This document shows, in pieces, positions 1-9,274 of a stretch of DNA of 64,000 nt. Numbering within the stretch: position 1 is the first letter of the stretch; each line of letters begins with the position of its first letter. The translations under genes were made by a program, and so were the position numbers. The stretch spans positions 4,030,001 through 4,094,000 of the forward strand of contig CP000474.1 of NCBI GenBank assembly GCA_000014925.1, in the 5' to 3' direction. Source of the DNA: Paenarthrobacter aurescens TC1. GTDB taxonomy: Bacteria > Actinomycetota > Actinomycetes > Actinomycetales > Micrococcaceae. The notes beneath the pieces are model-generated. The model searched no databases. It was given only the letters and a program-made list of their open reading frames with translations, and was not told the DNA's origin.

Positions 1-155
1 ATATCGATCGCCAGGGCAGCGCCCAGGATTGCCAGCAAAACGTCTGATGCCAGAACGCGATCCAGGAGGGACGGGCCGATGGCGATGCGGATAATTGCCC
101 CAGCGGCGGCCAAGCTGAGGATCACGGCCGTAGCTATGAGAACCGCTTCTTTCAT
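1..155 (-). CDS. mnhF: Na+/H+ antiporter subunit F, partial (Mrp/Mnh complex)
   Basis: Partial gene running off the left edge; only the first 51 codons are visible. The translation begins MKEAVLIATAVILSLAAAG and continues into GPSLLDRVLASD, the conserved MrpF segment in which a first membrane helix is followed by the RIxxGPxxxDRVxAxD loop. MrpF is a small three-helix subunit of the multi-subunit Mrp cation/proton antiporter in the cytoplasmic membrane. Its ATG overlaps the stop of mnhE (ATGA), so it is the next gene of the same minus-strand operon. The subunit G gene is expected just outside the window. Confidence 0.88.
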   Translation of the reverse strand, partial: MKEAVLIATAVILSLAAAGAIIRIAIGPSLLDRVLASDVLLAILGAALAID

Positions 156-718
156 AGCGCTGCTCCTTCCATCCCGGGACGCTGTTCGGCTTTGAGGGCC
201 TCGACTTCTTCGCGTGTACCCATGATCCGGATCAGTCCTGCTTCGATGTCTTGGGTTTCCTGACGAATCTTGTCGATGTCCGCCTCTTCGTAAATGTTGA
301 GCGCGTGCAGATAAAGCGTGGACGTGGAGCGGTCCACCTCCACCACCAGGGATCCGGGGATCAGCGAGATAACGTGCCCGGTGGCCGTCACCATGAGGTC
401 GGAATGGCTCCGCAAAGGAACAGCGACGACGGCGCTGCGAACCTTGGGTCCCTTGGCTACAGCCAGGTACAGCACCAGGAAGCTCGCTGCCACCACTTTG
501 GCGAGGAACATGAGGGCGAAAGGAATGGCGCGCAGGATGTTGAACCTGCCGCTGAGCTCCACCGGGGGGAGGTAGAAGAACTTGGCCACCAGCACGGCGA
601 TCAGTGCGCCGAACAGGAGGTTGCCCGGGCTGAAGTCCCGCCACAGCGCACCCCACACGATCACCAACCAGATGAGCAACGGCAGTTCAGTGCGGAACGA
701 GATCGGTTTGCGGCTCAT
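152..718 (-). CDS. mnhE: Na+/H+ antiporter subunit E
   Basis: 188-aa membrane protein of the MnhE/MrpE family. The N-terminal half has hydrophobic helices (LPLLIWLVIVWGALWRD, then NLLFGALIAVLVAKFFYLP), followed by the family motif around SLIPGSLVVEVD and a soluble tail with an H-(A/V)-L-N-x-Y-E-E-A segment. Family role: assembly or stability subunit of the Mrp Na+(Li+)/H+ antiporter used for pH and sodium homeostasis. The start codon overlaps the stop of mnhD by 4 nt and the stop overlaps the mnhF start, so translation is coupled. The C-terminal tail (about 25 residues after EAGLIRIMG) is more variable and probably cytoplasmic. Confidence 0.93.
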   Translation of the reverse strand: MSRKPISFRTELPLLIWLVIVWGALWRDFSPGNLLFGALIAVLVAKFFYLPPVELSGRFNILRAIPFALMFLAKVVAASFLVLYLAVAKGPKVRSAVVAVPLRSHSDLMVTATGHVISLIPGSLVVEVDRSTSTLYLHALNIYEEADIDKIRQETQDIEAGLIRIMGTREEVEALKAEQRPGMEGAAL

Positions 719-2313
719 TTCGCATCACCCGTCTGTACTTCATCTGTGTGCGTTTCATCCGTCTGCGCAAGCGGCGGCACCACAACGGAATCTCCCAACA
801 CGGAGTGAATATAGGCGGAGCGGTCCAACATGATTCCAGCGGAGCCGTCAGCAACCTTGAACAACGGACCTGCGAAGACCGTCAAAGCCACGCCGAACAC
901 CACCAGCCCAGCTGTTGACCCCACCATGGTCCGTGGGAGCACTCCGACGTTCCCGGGGGTTTTCAGCACGGGGTCCGGGTACTCGGCGTCCTCAGGCTTC
1001 CTCCAGAACGCCCTGTTCCACACGCGGGCGATCGCCAGCAGGGTCAGCAGGCTGGTCACCACGCCACCTACCACCAGCACTATGGCCAGCGGCGTTCCCA
1101 GTTCAACACCGGCCTGCAACAGCCCCAGCTTTCCAAGGAAGCCGGAGAACGGTGGGATGCCTGCCAGATTCATCGCAGGAACAAAGAACAGCAAGGCCAG
1201 CAGCGGTGACAGCTTCGCCAAGCCACCCAAGCGGTCCATGGATGAGCTGCCGCCACGCCGCTCAATAAGACCCGTGACCAGGAACAAACTGGTCTGCACT
1301 GTGATGTGGTGGGCAACGTAGAAGACCGCAGCCCCGAGTCCGGCCACGGAGCTCATCGCCAGGCCAAACACCATGTAGCCGATATGGCTCACCAAGGTAA
1401 AGGACAGGAGACGTTTGATGTCACTCTGGGCCAAGGCGCCCAGAATTCCGACAATCATGGTCAGTAGCGCCACCACCATCAGTGGAACGTTGAGGGTGTC
1501 CCCGGGGAACAGGAGCGTTTCCGTGCGGACCATCGCGTAGACGCCCACTTTTGTCAGCAAGCCTGCGAACACGGCGGTGACCGGGGCGGGAGCAGTTGGA
1601 TAGGAGTCCGGGAGCCAGAAGGACAGGGGGAAGACTGCTGCCTTGATCCCGAAGGCCACCAACAACATCACGTGCAGGAGGTTTTGCGTGCCTTGGTCCA
1701 GTTCGGCCAGCTTGATGGCCAAATCCGCCATGGTGATGGTTCCGGTGGCTCCGTAGATCATGGCGATGGCGATGAGGAACAGAACGGACGACACCACGGA
1801 GACCACAACGTACGTCACGCCCGCGCGGATACGTGGCCCTGTCCCGCCCAACGTCATGAGCACGTAACTTGCGGTCAGCAGGATCTCGAAGCCGACGTAA
1901 AGGTTGAAAAGGTCACCGGTGAGAAAGGCATTGGACACGCCCGCGACCAGAATCAGGTACGTGGGGTGGAAGATCGAAACCGGCGCTTCCTGGTCGCCGT
2001 CGGCCATGCCCTGCCCCGTAGCGTAGATCAACACCGCGAGGCTCACCACAGTGGAGACCACCAGCATGAGCGAGGAGAACTGGTCCACTACCAGGACCAC
2101 ACCCCACGGGGGCAGCCATCCGCCCAACGTGACCGATGTGGTGCCGCCGTCCCACACCGAGATCAGGAGGAGGCATTCGAGCAGGAGGGTTGCGCTGAGG
2201 ATGCCAATGCTCACCGCACGCTGGGCGCTGTGGTGGCGGATCAGCAGGAACGCCAGGGCAGCACCCAGAATTGGTAGGAGGACAGCTAGCGGCGACAGGT
2301 TCGCGAGATTCAC
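715..2313 (-). CDS. mnhD: Na+/H+ antiporter subunit D
   Basis: 532-aa polytopic membrane protein related to respiratory complex I subunit NuoN/NuoM (proton-translocating NADH dehydrogenase-like family). Typical segments are visible: FNLYVGFEILLTASYVL, the KAAVFPLSFWLPDSYP-type loop with its conserved Lys and Pro, and SDIKRLLSFTLVSHIGYM. In Mrp complexes MrpD carries an ion path essential for antiport. The GTG start at 2313 is preceded by a strong AAGGAGG and overlaps the mnhC stop as GTGA. The hydrophilic C-terminus (about 40 residues, Thr/Asp-rich) is a lineage-specific tail. Confidence 0.94.
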   Translation of the reverse strand: MNLANLSPLAVLLPILGAALAFLLIRHHSAQRAVSIGILSATLLLECLLLISVWDGGTTSVTLGGWLPPWGVVLVVDQFSSLMLVVSTVVSLAVLIYATGQGMADGDQEAPVSIFHPTYLILVAGVSNAFLTGDLFNLYVGFEILLTASYVLMTLGGTGPRIRAGVTYVVVSVVSSVLFLIAIAMIYGATGTITMADLAIKLAELDQGTQNLLHVMLLVAFGIKAAVFPLSFWLPDSYPTAPAPVTAVFAGLLTKVGVYAMVRTETLLFPGDTLNVPLMVVALLTMIVGILGALAQSDIKRLLSFTLVSHIGYMVFGLAMSSVAGLGAAVFYVAHHITVQTSLFLVTGLIERRGGSSSMDRLGGLAKLSPLLALLFFVPAMNLAGIPPFSGFLGKLGLLQAGVELGTPLAIVLVVGGVVTSLLTLLAIARVWNRAFWRKPEDAEYPDPVLKTPGNVGVLPRTMVGSTAGLVVFGVALTVFAGPLFKVADGSAGIMLDRSAYIHSVLGDSVVVPPLAQTDETHTDEVQTGDAK

Positions 2314-2810
2314 GCGCTGCCTCCTTCCTGGGTTGTTGCCGTGTTGGGGGTCTCTGTGGCATCCGGCTTTTCGCGATCCGCCGGGCTTGCGGGGGTGATC
2401 GCGAACTCCGAGGTTTCCAGCGGAACAATGGCGTCGTCCTCGGCGTCGAAGCTCGGAGTCTTGGCCACGCGCACGTCTTCGAGGTCATCCTGGATCTCGT
2501 CCTGACGAGCCAGAACCCATGTGCGGTAAATGATGCCCAACATGAAAGCCGTCACGGCGAAGGAAATGACGATCGACGTGAGGATCAGCGCCTGGGGCAA
2601 AGGATCGTTGTAGGTGTCCGGGTTCGTTTCCTTGTTGAACAGCGGTGCAAGGCCGGCGTACCCTCCCGTGCTCAGGATCAGGATGTTGGTGGCGTTGGCC
2701 AACAGCATCAAACCCAACAGCACGCGGGTGAGGCTGCGTTCCAGGATCAAGTAGATGCCGCAGGCGTACAGCACGCCCATGACGATCAGCAAGGTCAGGT
2801 TGATGCTCAT
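2310..2810 (-). CDS. mnhC: Na+/H+ antiporter subunit C
   Basis: 166-aa NuoK-like membrane subunit. The first 110 residues hold three transmembrane helices with the family hallmarks GIYLILERSLTRVLLGL and ANATNILIL, plus DPLPQALILTSIVISFA. A 50-residue acidic and Thr/Pro-rich cytoplasmic tail follows that is not part of the usual core. Role: small membrane subunit of the Mrp cation/proton antiporter, homologous to NuoK of complex I. ATG at 2810 overlaps the stop of mnhA (ATGA), and its own stop overlaps the start of mnhD. Confidence 0.94.
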   Translation of the reverse strand: MSINLTLLIVMGVLYACGIYLILERSLTRVLLGLMLLANATNILILSTGGYAGLAPLFNKETNPDTYNDPLPQALILTSIVISFAVTAFMLGIIYRTWVLARQDEIQDDLEDVRVAKTPSFDAEDDAIVPLETSEFAITPASPADREKPDATETPNTATTQEGGSA

Positions 2811-5800
2811 GCGTTACCCTTCCCGAGCGCGGCGGATTCAGCGGCTTCGTGGGCAAGCTCAGGATGCTCGGCAGCGTCTTCCTCTGCAAGGGGCATGCTT
2901 TTGCCTTCAAAGTGTTCGTCGATTTCGGCGCCGAGGCTGCGGAGGACGTCCAGCGCCAACCCCACAACCACGATGTACACGCCGATATCGAAAATCGTTG
3001 ACGTGACGAACTTGACGTCACCGAAGACGGGCAGCCAGAACTCGATGATCGCGCTCTGGAATACCTGGCCGCCAAGGAACAGTGGGACCACACCCGAGGC
3101 TGCCGCCGTCGCAAGTCCCGTCCCCAGAAGCGTGCCGGCGCTGATGGTCGCTGCCTCACTCAACTCGAAACGCCCACCGGCCAGATAGCGGATGGTGAGG
3201 GCGAGGCCTGCGGTGAGGCCGCCTGCGAAGCCGCCGCCCGGCAGGTTATGTCCGGCGAGGAGGAGGTAGATGGAGAAGATGATCATCGAGTGGAAGATCA
3301 GCCTGGTCACCACTTCGAAGATGATCGAGCGTCGTTCCGGCGCCAGCGTGCGTCCTGCAACCAGCCACGCGTCGCGGGTAACGTCAGTGAACTTCCTGGC
3401 GACGGCCAGCGTGGCACCGTCGCGTGAATCGCGGTCGACGCCGGTGCGGCGCCCCACGCTGCCTGCCGGCACGGCCTCCGAGGTCTTGATCCTGTCGCCG
3501 CGGCTACGGACGAAGATCAGGCTGGCAACACCCGTGGCGGCAATGGCCAACACGGAAATCTCACCAAAGGTGTCCCATGCCCGGATGTCGACGAGGGTCA
3601 CGTTGACCACGTTCAGTCCGCCGCCGCCTTCATAAGCCAGGCGCGGGAATTCAAGGGAGATGGGAGTGGCTACACGGGCGCCCATGGCGTAGATGGCCAC
3701 GAAAATCATGGTGATGCCGAACGCTGCCCCGATGATCACGCGGATCACCCGGAGCCTGCCGCCGGTCCTGTCCCTCAGCTCGGCAGGCAGGCTGCGCATG
3801 GCCAGCACGAACGCCACCAGCACAATGGTTTCCACCAGCATCTGAGTCAGGGCGAGGTCCGGCGCGCCCTGCAAGGCAAACATCAGCGCGATGCCGTAGC
3901 CCGTGACGGAGACCATGAGAACGGCGAGGAAGCGCTTGTTGGCGCGGACTGCTGCCAGCGCACCCACCACGATTCCCGCCCCGGCCACCAACTGCAGTGG
4001 GGAGTTCGGGTCGATGAAATAGATGCCGCCCGGCAAGGGCTTGCTGGCCACAATCAAGGCGGTGGCCGGCACAGCGAAGGCGACAGTCAGGATAACTGCC
4101 AGGTAGAAGTACAGCGAACCACGCTGCGTGCGGCCCGTTACCCACACTGCGATGTCGTCCAAGGCACCGATGGTGTGCTGGTAGGCGCGATCACCGTCCA
4201 CCCAGTCCGGAACCAAGCTTTGCGCCCGGGAGACGAGGTTGCGTCCGTAGAACATTGCAGCACCAGCCGCGAAAGTTATCGCTGTCAGCCCCAACGCAGG
4301 GGTGATGCCATGCCACAAAGCCAAGTGTCCGGCGTCGACCGCGTCCGGGCCGTCAGCGAACAGCGCTGCGTAAGGCTGAATCCAGGTGTCCACGGGTGCC
4401 GGCCACACACCGTAGGTGATGGTCAGCAGGCTCAAAATTGCGGGCGCGGCCAGGAAAGCGGGCTTGATGGGCTTGAAAGGCGTGGGCTCCACGCCGGGCT
4501 TGACGGCAAACGCGCCCCACATGAACCGGGCGCTGTAGGCGAACGTCAGAATGGAGCCGATGACCAGGCCAATCAGGATCCAGACGCCCCAAACCGGCGC
4601 GTCGTCGCCGGTGCCGTAGTGGACAAAGGCCTCGAAGACCGACTCCTTGGCTACGAAGCCAGCCAACGGAGGCACGCCGGCCATGGACGCCGCCGCAATA
4701 CCGGCCACCACTCCGAGGGCACGTGAAGAACGGAAAACACCGGAAAGCTTGCGGATATCGCGTGTTCCGGATTGATGGTCGATGATGCCGACCACCAGGA
4801 ACAGGGCCGCTTTGAACAGGCCGTGCGCCAGGAGCAGCCCGAGTCCTGCAAGGGCAGCATCAGGCCTGCCCAGACCAACCACCATGGTGAGGAAGCCGAG
4901 CTGGCTGACAGTGCCGTAGGCGAGGATGAGCTTGATGTCGGTTTGGCGAAGTGCACGGTACCCACCCACCAGCATGGTGGCCAGGCCCAGCCCCAGGACC
5001 ACGGGAAGCCAAAATTCCGACGTCGAAAACCCGGGAGCAAGGCGCGCGACGATGTAGATGCCGGCCTTCACCATGGCAGCCGCATGCAAGTAGGCGCTCA
5101 CCGGTGTGGGAGCAGCCATGGCGCCCGGCAGCCAGAAGTGGAACGGGACAAGGGCCGATTTGGTCACCGCACCGGCAAGGATAAGTACGACGGCGGCAGT
5201 CACCGCTCCCTGCATTGGTCCGCTCATGAGCGTCCCGGCCTGGTCCAAAATCGCCGAAATCCGGTAGGTGCCGGCAGCTTGGCCCATGATGATGAGGCCC
5301 ACGAGCATCGCCAGGCCACCAGCCGTGGTGACCATGAGTGCCTGCAGCGCCGAGCGGCGTGCTGCCAAACGGGTGCGCGCATAGCCGATCAGCAGGTAGG
5401 ACAGGATAGTGGTGAGTTCCCAGAAGATGAACAACATCAGGAGGTCATCGGAGGTCACCAAGCCGAACATTGCGCCGGCAAAGGCCAGAAGTTGTGCCCC
5501 GAATCCGCCGAGGTCCGCATCCTTGTTCTTGAAGTACCGGGCGCAATAAACCAACACCAAGGATCCAACGCCGAGGATCAGCAGCGACATAACCCAAGCC
5601 AAGGGATCCATGCGGAAAGCGAGTTCCAACTTCAGGCTGGGGATCCACGGGAGGATCTCTTCTATGCCTCCGCCGGAATATACGGCTTCGTGCTGAAAGA
5701 TCAGCCAAATGAAAGCGCCCGCGGGGACTGCTGCGAGGGCATAGAACGCGTTCCTGCCGAGTTTGCTGAAGATCAAGGGCGCCACAGTTGCCGCTACAAA

Positions 5801-5824
5801 GGTGATGGCGAGAACTGTGATCAC
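2807..5824 (-). CDS. mnhA: Na+/H+ antiporter fused subunit A/B
   Basis: 1005-aa fusion of MrpA and MrpB, first gene of the minus-strand operon. Residues about 1-480 are the NuoL-like core (FWELTTILSYLLIGY; KSALVPFHFWLPGAMAAPTPVSAYLHAA; LKLxxAYGTVSQLGF). Residues about 600-780 form the MrpA C-terminal region (LQGAPDLALTQMLVETI). Residues about 830-975 are the MnhB domain (AGHNLPGGGFAGGL; FDIGVYIVVVGLALD). This A-B fusion is common in actinobacteria, whereas Bacillus has separate A and B. GTG start at 5824 with GGAGA eight bases upstream. Role: main ion-translocating subunit of the Na+/H+ antiporter. Confidence 0.95.
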   Translation of the reverse strand: MITVLAITFVAATVAPLIFSKLGRNAFYALAAVPAGAFIWLIFQHEAVYSGGGIEEILPWIPSLKLELAFRMDPLAWVMSLLILGVGSLVLVYCARYFKNKDADLGGFGAQLLAFAGAMFGLVTSDDLLMLFIFWELTTILSYLLIGYARTRLAARRSALQALMVTTAGGLAMLVGLIIMGQAAGTYRISAILDQAGTLMSGPMQGAVTAAVVLILAGAVTKSALVPFHFWLPGAMAAPTPVSAYLHAAAMVKAGIYIVARLAPGFSTSEFWLPVVLGLGLATMLVGGYRALRQTDIKLILAYGTVSQLGFLTMVVGLGRPDAALAGLGLLLAHGLFKAALFLVVGIIDHQSGTRDIRKLSGVFRSSRALGVVAGIAAASMAGVPPLAGFVAKESVFEAFVHYGTGDDAPVWGVWILIGLVIGSILTFAYSARFMWGAFAVKPGVEPTPFKPIKPAFLAAPAILSLLTITYGVWPAPVDTWIQPYAALFADGPDAVDAGHLALWHGITPALGLTAITFAAGAAMFYGRNLVSRAQSLVPDWVDGDRAYQHTIGALDDIAVWVTGRTQRGSLYFYLAVILTVAFAVPATALIVASKPLPGGIYFIDPNSPLQLVAGAGIVVGALAAVRANKRFLAVLMVSVTGYGIALMFALQGAPDLALTQMLVETIVLVAFVLAMRSLPAELRDRTGGRLRVIRVIIGAAFGITMIFVAIYAMGARVATPISLEFPRLAYEGGGGLNVVNVTLVDIRAWDTFGEISVLAIAATGVASLIFVRSRGDRIKTSEAVPAGSVGRRTGVDRDSRDGATLAVARKFTDVTRDAWLVAGRTLAPERRSIIFEVVTRLIFHSMIIFSIYLLLAGHNLPGGGFAGGLTAGLALTIRYLAGGRFELSEAATISAGTLLGTGLATAAASGVVPLFLGGQVFQSAIIEFWLPVFGDVKFVTSTIFDIGVYIVVVGLALDVLRSLGAEIDEHFEGKSMPLAEEDAAEHPELAHEAAESAALGKGNA

Positions 5825-5962
5825 TGTTATCTCCGCAAAGTCGGGAACGAATTGTCAAAAGTTGGAGCAGGCGGTCATACGTTGGGTTCGGTTGGTCCAG
5901 TTTATCAAGGGCGTCCGACTGTTTTGGGCTAAGTGACCGGGCTGCGCGGAAGGCTTAAACAA

Positions 5963-5978
5963 GCGTTGTCCACAACGC
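5963..5978. promoter_or_regulatory. Perfect palindrome between the divergent mnhA and UMF1 genes
   Basis: GCGTTGT-CC-ACAACGC, a perfect 7-bp inverted repeat with a 2-nt centre. It sits in the 202-nt divergent intergenic region between the antiporter operon and the MFS gene. Size and symmetry fit the operator of a dimeric repressor such as TetR, but no such regulator gene is adjacent, so the role is inferred. Confidence 0.35.
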
Positions 5979-6026
5979 GGTCTGTCATGTGCCCGCCGTT
6001 ATCCCGGCCGCTATAGCATTCAAGCT

Positions 6027-7430
6027 ATGAACGCGGCCGCAGTCCCCGAAGCCTCCCACCCGACATCCGAGCTTGCCTCAGGATCCGTCGCCTCAAAAAA
6101 GGGACAAATCCTTGCATGGGCGTCCTGGGACTGGGGTTCGGCTGCCTTCCAAGCGGTCATGACCACCTTCGTTTTCACCGTTTACCTCACATCCAATGCT
6201 TTCGGCGGAGAGGACGCCGCGTCGGCCGCCCTGGGTGCCGCCCTGGCCATTGCCGGCCTCGCCATTGCGCTCCTGGCTCCCGTAACGGGCCAGCGTTCGG
6301 ACGCCGGTGGACGCCGCAAGCTCTGGCTCGGCGTCAACACCGCCGCCACGGCCGTCCTTACCGCGCTGTGCTTCTTCGTGTTCCCGCAACCGGAGTTCCT
6401 GCTCCTCGGCGTCTGCCTGATCGCACTCGGCAACATCTTCTTTGAGTTCGCCGGCGTGAACTACAACGCCATGCTGGCCCAAATCTCAACACCGCGGAAC
6501 ATCGGCAGGGTCAGTGGCTTCGGGTGGGCCATGGGCTATCTCGGAGGGATCGTGGCCCTCCTCCTGGTCCTGCAGTTGTTCGTTCAGCCTTCCTTTGATT
6601 GGTTCGGCGCGTCCACGCAGGACTCCCTCAACATCCGGCTCGTAGCCGTCTTCTCGGCGCTATGGTTCTTCATCTTTGCGCTTCCCGTGATGTTCGCCGT
6701 CCCTGAGGTCTCCGTCAAGAAGGCCGCTGCATCTCTGGGATTCCTGGCCTCATACAAACTGTTGTTCCGCCGCATCGGGGCGATCTACCGGACCAGCCCG
6801 CACACCATCTACTTCTTGCTGTCCAGCGCCATTTTCCGCGACGGTCTCGCGGCCGTGTTCACGTTCGGCGGCGTCATCGCCGCCGGCACGTTCGGCTTCG
6901 AACTCAAGGACGTCATCTTCTTCGCCATCTTCGGCAACGTAGTCGCGGCCGTCGGCGCCATTATGGGAGGCTTCCTGGATGACAGGATCGGGCCCAAAGC
7001 CGTCATCGTCCTTTCCTTGGTTGGCCTCCTCATCGCAGGCACAGCCATTCTGGTTCTCGGCAACGGCGACTACGTCTTCTTCGGCAATGAATGGCCTGGG
7101 TCCACAACATTCTGGGTCTTCGGCCTTCTGCTCTGCCTGTTCGTGGGACCGGCCCAATCATCTTCGCGGGCCTACCTGGCAAGGCTCGCCCCCGCTGGCG
7201 AATCGGGCGAATTGTTTGGGCTCTACGCCACAACCGGGCGGGCCGTCAGCTTCCTCGCCCCCACACTCTTCACCCTGTGCATCACCATCGCCTCGCCGCT
7301 TGTAGCAGAAGGCGAAGCCCAACGCTGGGGCATCCTCGGGATCATGGTGGTGCTCCTTGCAGGACTTCTGGTGATCCTCCCGGTGAAACCACCGGCCAAG
7401 GTGGAAATAGCCGTGGTGCCTGAGCGTTAA
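6027..7430 (+). CDS. MFS transporter, UMF1/Atg22-like family
   Basis: 467-aa integral membrane protein with about 12 hydrophobic segments. The N-terminal signature WASWDWGSAAFQAVMTTFVF is characteristic of the UMF1 (Atg22-like) branch of the major facilitator superfamily, whose bacterial substrates are mostly unknown. The loop GRVSGFGWAMGYLGG and the late loop GPAQSSSRAYLARLAP also match this branch. No ribosome site is evident before the ATG; a TATAGC box at 6012-6017 lies about 10 nt upstream, so the mRNA may be leaderless. It stands alone, divergent from the Mrp operon and 64 nt before the K+/H+ antiporter pair. A vacuolar amino-acid-efflux-type role is known only for yeast Atg22. Confidence 0.85.
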   Translation: MNAAAVPEASHPTSELASGSVASKKGQILAWASWDWGSAAFQAVMTTFVFTVYLTSNAFGGEDAASAALGAALAIAGLAIALLAPVTGQRSDAGGRRKLWLGVNTAATAVLTALCFFVFPQPEFLLLGVCLIALGNIFFEFAGVNYNAMLAQISTPRNIGRVSGFGWAMGYLGGIVALLLVLQLFVQPSFDWFGASTQDSLNIRLVAVFSALWFFIFALPVMFAVPEVSVKKAAASLGFLASYKLLFRRIGAIYRTSPHTIYFLLSSAIFRDGLAAVFTFGGVIAAGTFGFELKDVIFFAIFGNVVAAVGAIMGGFLDDRIGPKAVIVLSLVGLLIAGTAILVLGNGDYVFFGNEWPGSTTFWVFGLLLCLFVGPAQSSSRAYLARLAPAGESGELFGLYATTGRAVSFLAPTLFTLCITIASPLVAEGEAQRWGILGIMVVLLAGLLVILPVKPPAKVEIAVVPER

Positions 7431-7494
7431 CTACATAGGACTGGCTGAGCGCAAACGCCGTACCAGACCCGTACAACAGAGTTAGGGTGGAGCT

Positions 7495-7977
7495 ATGAAC
7501 GTGGATGAGACTGAACTCCCGGGCCTCGGGATCCGCAAGGATTTCGTCACGGCATCGGGCCGTCGCATCGGTGTCGTGGAACTTCGTGAGGGTGAGACCG
7601 AACTTTTCGTTTCTACCTGGGATGATCCTGACACGTGCCAGGCGTCCATCCCGTTGACGGCCGATGAAGCATCGACACTCGGGAACCTCCTGAGCGGCCA
7701 GCACATTGCCATGCGCCTGGCAGAGGAACATCGCGAGATCCCGGGCATCGTCACCCGCCAGTTCTCCATCACCCCCGATTCACCCTTCGTCAACCAACCC
7801 ATGGGCAAGGCACAAATCCGCACCCGCAGCGGTGTCTCCATCGTGGCGATCATGCGCGAAGGCGAGGTGGTCCCATCGCCGGCGCCCGACGTCGTACTTC
7901 ACACCGGCGATTTACTCGTAGCGGTCGGCACGCAGGAAGGTCTTGACTCGGCAGCCGATATCCTCCGCAACGGCTGA
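7495..7977 (+). CDS. Cation/proton antiporter regulatory subunit (RCK_C/TrkA-C domain, KhtT-like)
   Basis: 160-aa soluble protein. Residues 1-70 form a small beta-rich domain (GRRIGVVELREGETELFVSTW), and residues about 80-158 are a TrkA_C (RCK_C) domain (QFSITPDSPFVNQPMGKAQIRT...VSIVAIMREGE...LHTGDLLVAVGTQEGL). The arrangement matches KhtT of Bacillus KhtTU, which gates a partner K+/H+ antiporter by nucleotide or ion binding. GGTGGAG lies just upstream of the ATG. The gene ends 5 nt before the Kef-type membrane subunit, so the two form one transcription and functional unit for potassium and pH homeostasis. Confidence 0.9.
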   Translation: MNVDETELPGLGIRKDFVTASGRRIGVVELREGETELFVSTWDDPDTCQASIPLTADEASTLGNLLSGQHIAMRLAEEHREIPGIVTRQFSITPDSPFVNQPMGKAQIRTRSGVSIVAIMREGEVVPSPAPDVVLHTGDLLVAVGTQEGLDSAADILRNG

Positions 7978-7982
7978 CCGGA

Positions 7983-9182
7983 ATGGATCCGCTCGCATTA
8001 GCCCTCGTTGAACTGGGGGCCGTCGTCTTTTGCCTCGGTCTCCTTGCTCGATTAGCGGGCCGGATAGGCATGTCTCCCATCCCCCTCTATTTGGTGGGTG
8101 GGCTGGCCTTCGGAGCTGGCGGGTTCGTCAAACTGGATGGCATGCACGAGTTCGCCCATCTCTCCGGCGAAATCGGGGTCATCCTCCTGCTGCTTATGCT
8201 CGGATTGGAATATACGGCGTCGGAGCTGGTCACCGGACTTCGGCGATCCTGGCAGGCCGGTGTCATGGATTTCATCCTCAACTTCATTCCGGGCGCGGGA
8301 TTGGCCGTACTTCTGGGCTGGGGACTTGTGGGCGCCATCGTCATGGGTGGCGTTACCTATATCTCGTCGTCAGGCATCGCGGCCAAGGTGATCACTGACC
8401 TCGGCCGTATCGGTAACCGCGAGACTCCCGTGGTGCTTTCCATCCTGGTTTTCGAAGACCTTGCCATGGCCATCTACCTGCCCATCCTCACCGCCATCCT
8501 TGCCGGCGTCGGGTTCCTGGGCGGATTACAAACTGTGGGAATTGCTCTTGCAGTGGTCACGGTGGTGCTGGTCATCGCCCTCAAGCACGGGCACCGGGTA
8601 TCCCAAGCGGTGCACAGCGACAACTCCGAGGTCTTTCTGCTGAACGTGCTCGGTCTGGCACTTCTCGTGGCAGGCATCGCATCTGCCCTCCAGGTGTCGG
8701 CCGCAGTGGGTGCCTTCATGTTGGGTATCGCTATCTCCGGCGCAACCGCCCACAATGCCACGCGGATCCTCGAACCGCTTCGGGATCTTTTCGCTGCGAT
8801 CTTCTTCGTGGCCTTCGGGCTCAACACGGACCCGACCTCCATTCCACCGGTCCTTGGCTGGGCTCTGGTGCTGGCCGTCATCACTGCTGCTACCAAGATG
8901 CTCACGGGCTTTTGGGCTGCCAAGCGCGCAGGCATCGCTGTACCGGGCCGCTTCCGCGCAGGGGCTGCCTTGATCGCCCGTGGTGAGTTCTCCATCGTCA
9001 TCGCTGGCCTGGCTGTTGCTTCAGGCGCCGTGCCAGACGAACTTGCCGCCCTCGCCACGGCCTACGTACTCATCATGGCTATCCTCGGCCCGCTGGCTGC
9101 CCGCTTTGTGGAGCCAGTGGTCAAGGCCATCCGAAAGACACCTGGAGCCCCACCCCGTACCCCGGAGCCAGCCCCCGCCTAG
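7983..9182 (+). CDS. K+/H+ antiporter membrane subunit, Kef-type (CPA2 family, KhtU-like)
   Basis: 399-aa membrane protein of the monovalent cation:proton antiporter-2 family (Na_H_Exchanger domain, about residues 10-375). Visible hallmarks: the GVILLLLMLGLEYTASEL helix with the conserved Glu, the unwound-helix region SSSGIAAKVITDLG, FEDLAMAIYLP, FFVAFGLNTDP and RGEFSIVIAGLA. The C-terminus lacks a cytosolic TrkA-N domain; regulation is supplied by the RCK_C protein encoded 5 nt upstream. Likely role: electroneutral K+ (or Na+) efflux against protons. A Pro-rich tail of about 15 residues follows the last helix. Confidence 0.91.
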   Translation: MDPLALALVELGAVVFCLGLLARLAGRIGMSPIPLYLVGGLAFGAGGFVKLDGMHEFAHLSGEIGVILLLLMLGLEYTASELVTGLRRSWQAGVMDFILNFIPGAGLAVLLGWGLVGAIVMGGVTYISSSGIAAKVITDLGRIGNRETPVVLSILVFEDLAMAIYLPILTAILAGVGFLGGLQTVGIALAVVTVVLVIALKHGHRVSQAVHSDNSEVFLLNVLGLALLVAGIASALQVSAAVGAFMLGIAISGATAHNATRILEPLRDLFAAIFFVAFGLNTDPTSIPPVLGWALVLAVITAATKMLTGFWAAKRAGIAVPGRFRAGAALIARGEFSIVIAGLAVASGAVPDELAALATAYVLIMAILGPLAARFVEPVVKAIRKTPGAPPRTPEPAPA

Positions 9183-9213
9183 CGTGCCATCTCCGCCCCT
9201 TCGTTCCACACGC

Positions 9214-9274
9214 GCCGAGGGGCGACATCTCAACCCAAAGAGCCCTCCAAAGCCCCGAGATCTAACCCCTCGGC
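9214..9274. repeat. Palindromic repeat R1 downstream of the DUF559 gene
   Basis: Two 18-nt arms at 9214-9231 and 9257-9274 are inverted copies of GCCGAGGGG(T/C)(T/G)A(G/C)ATCTC, matching at 15 of 18 positions, with a 25-nt spacer. The same palindrome recurs as R2 and R3 at the other end of the neighbouring gene. It could fold as a hairpin and may also end transcripts of the convergent genes around it. Confidence 0.7.
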
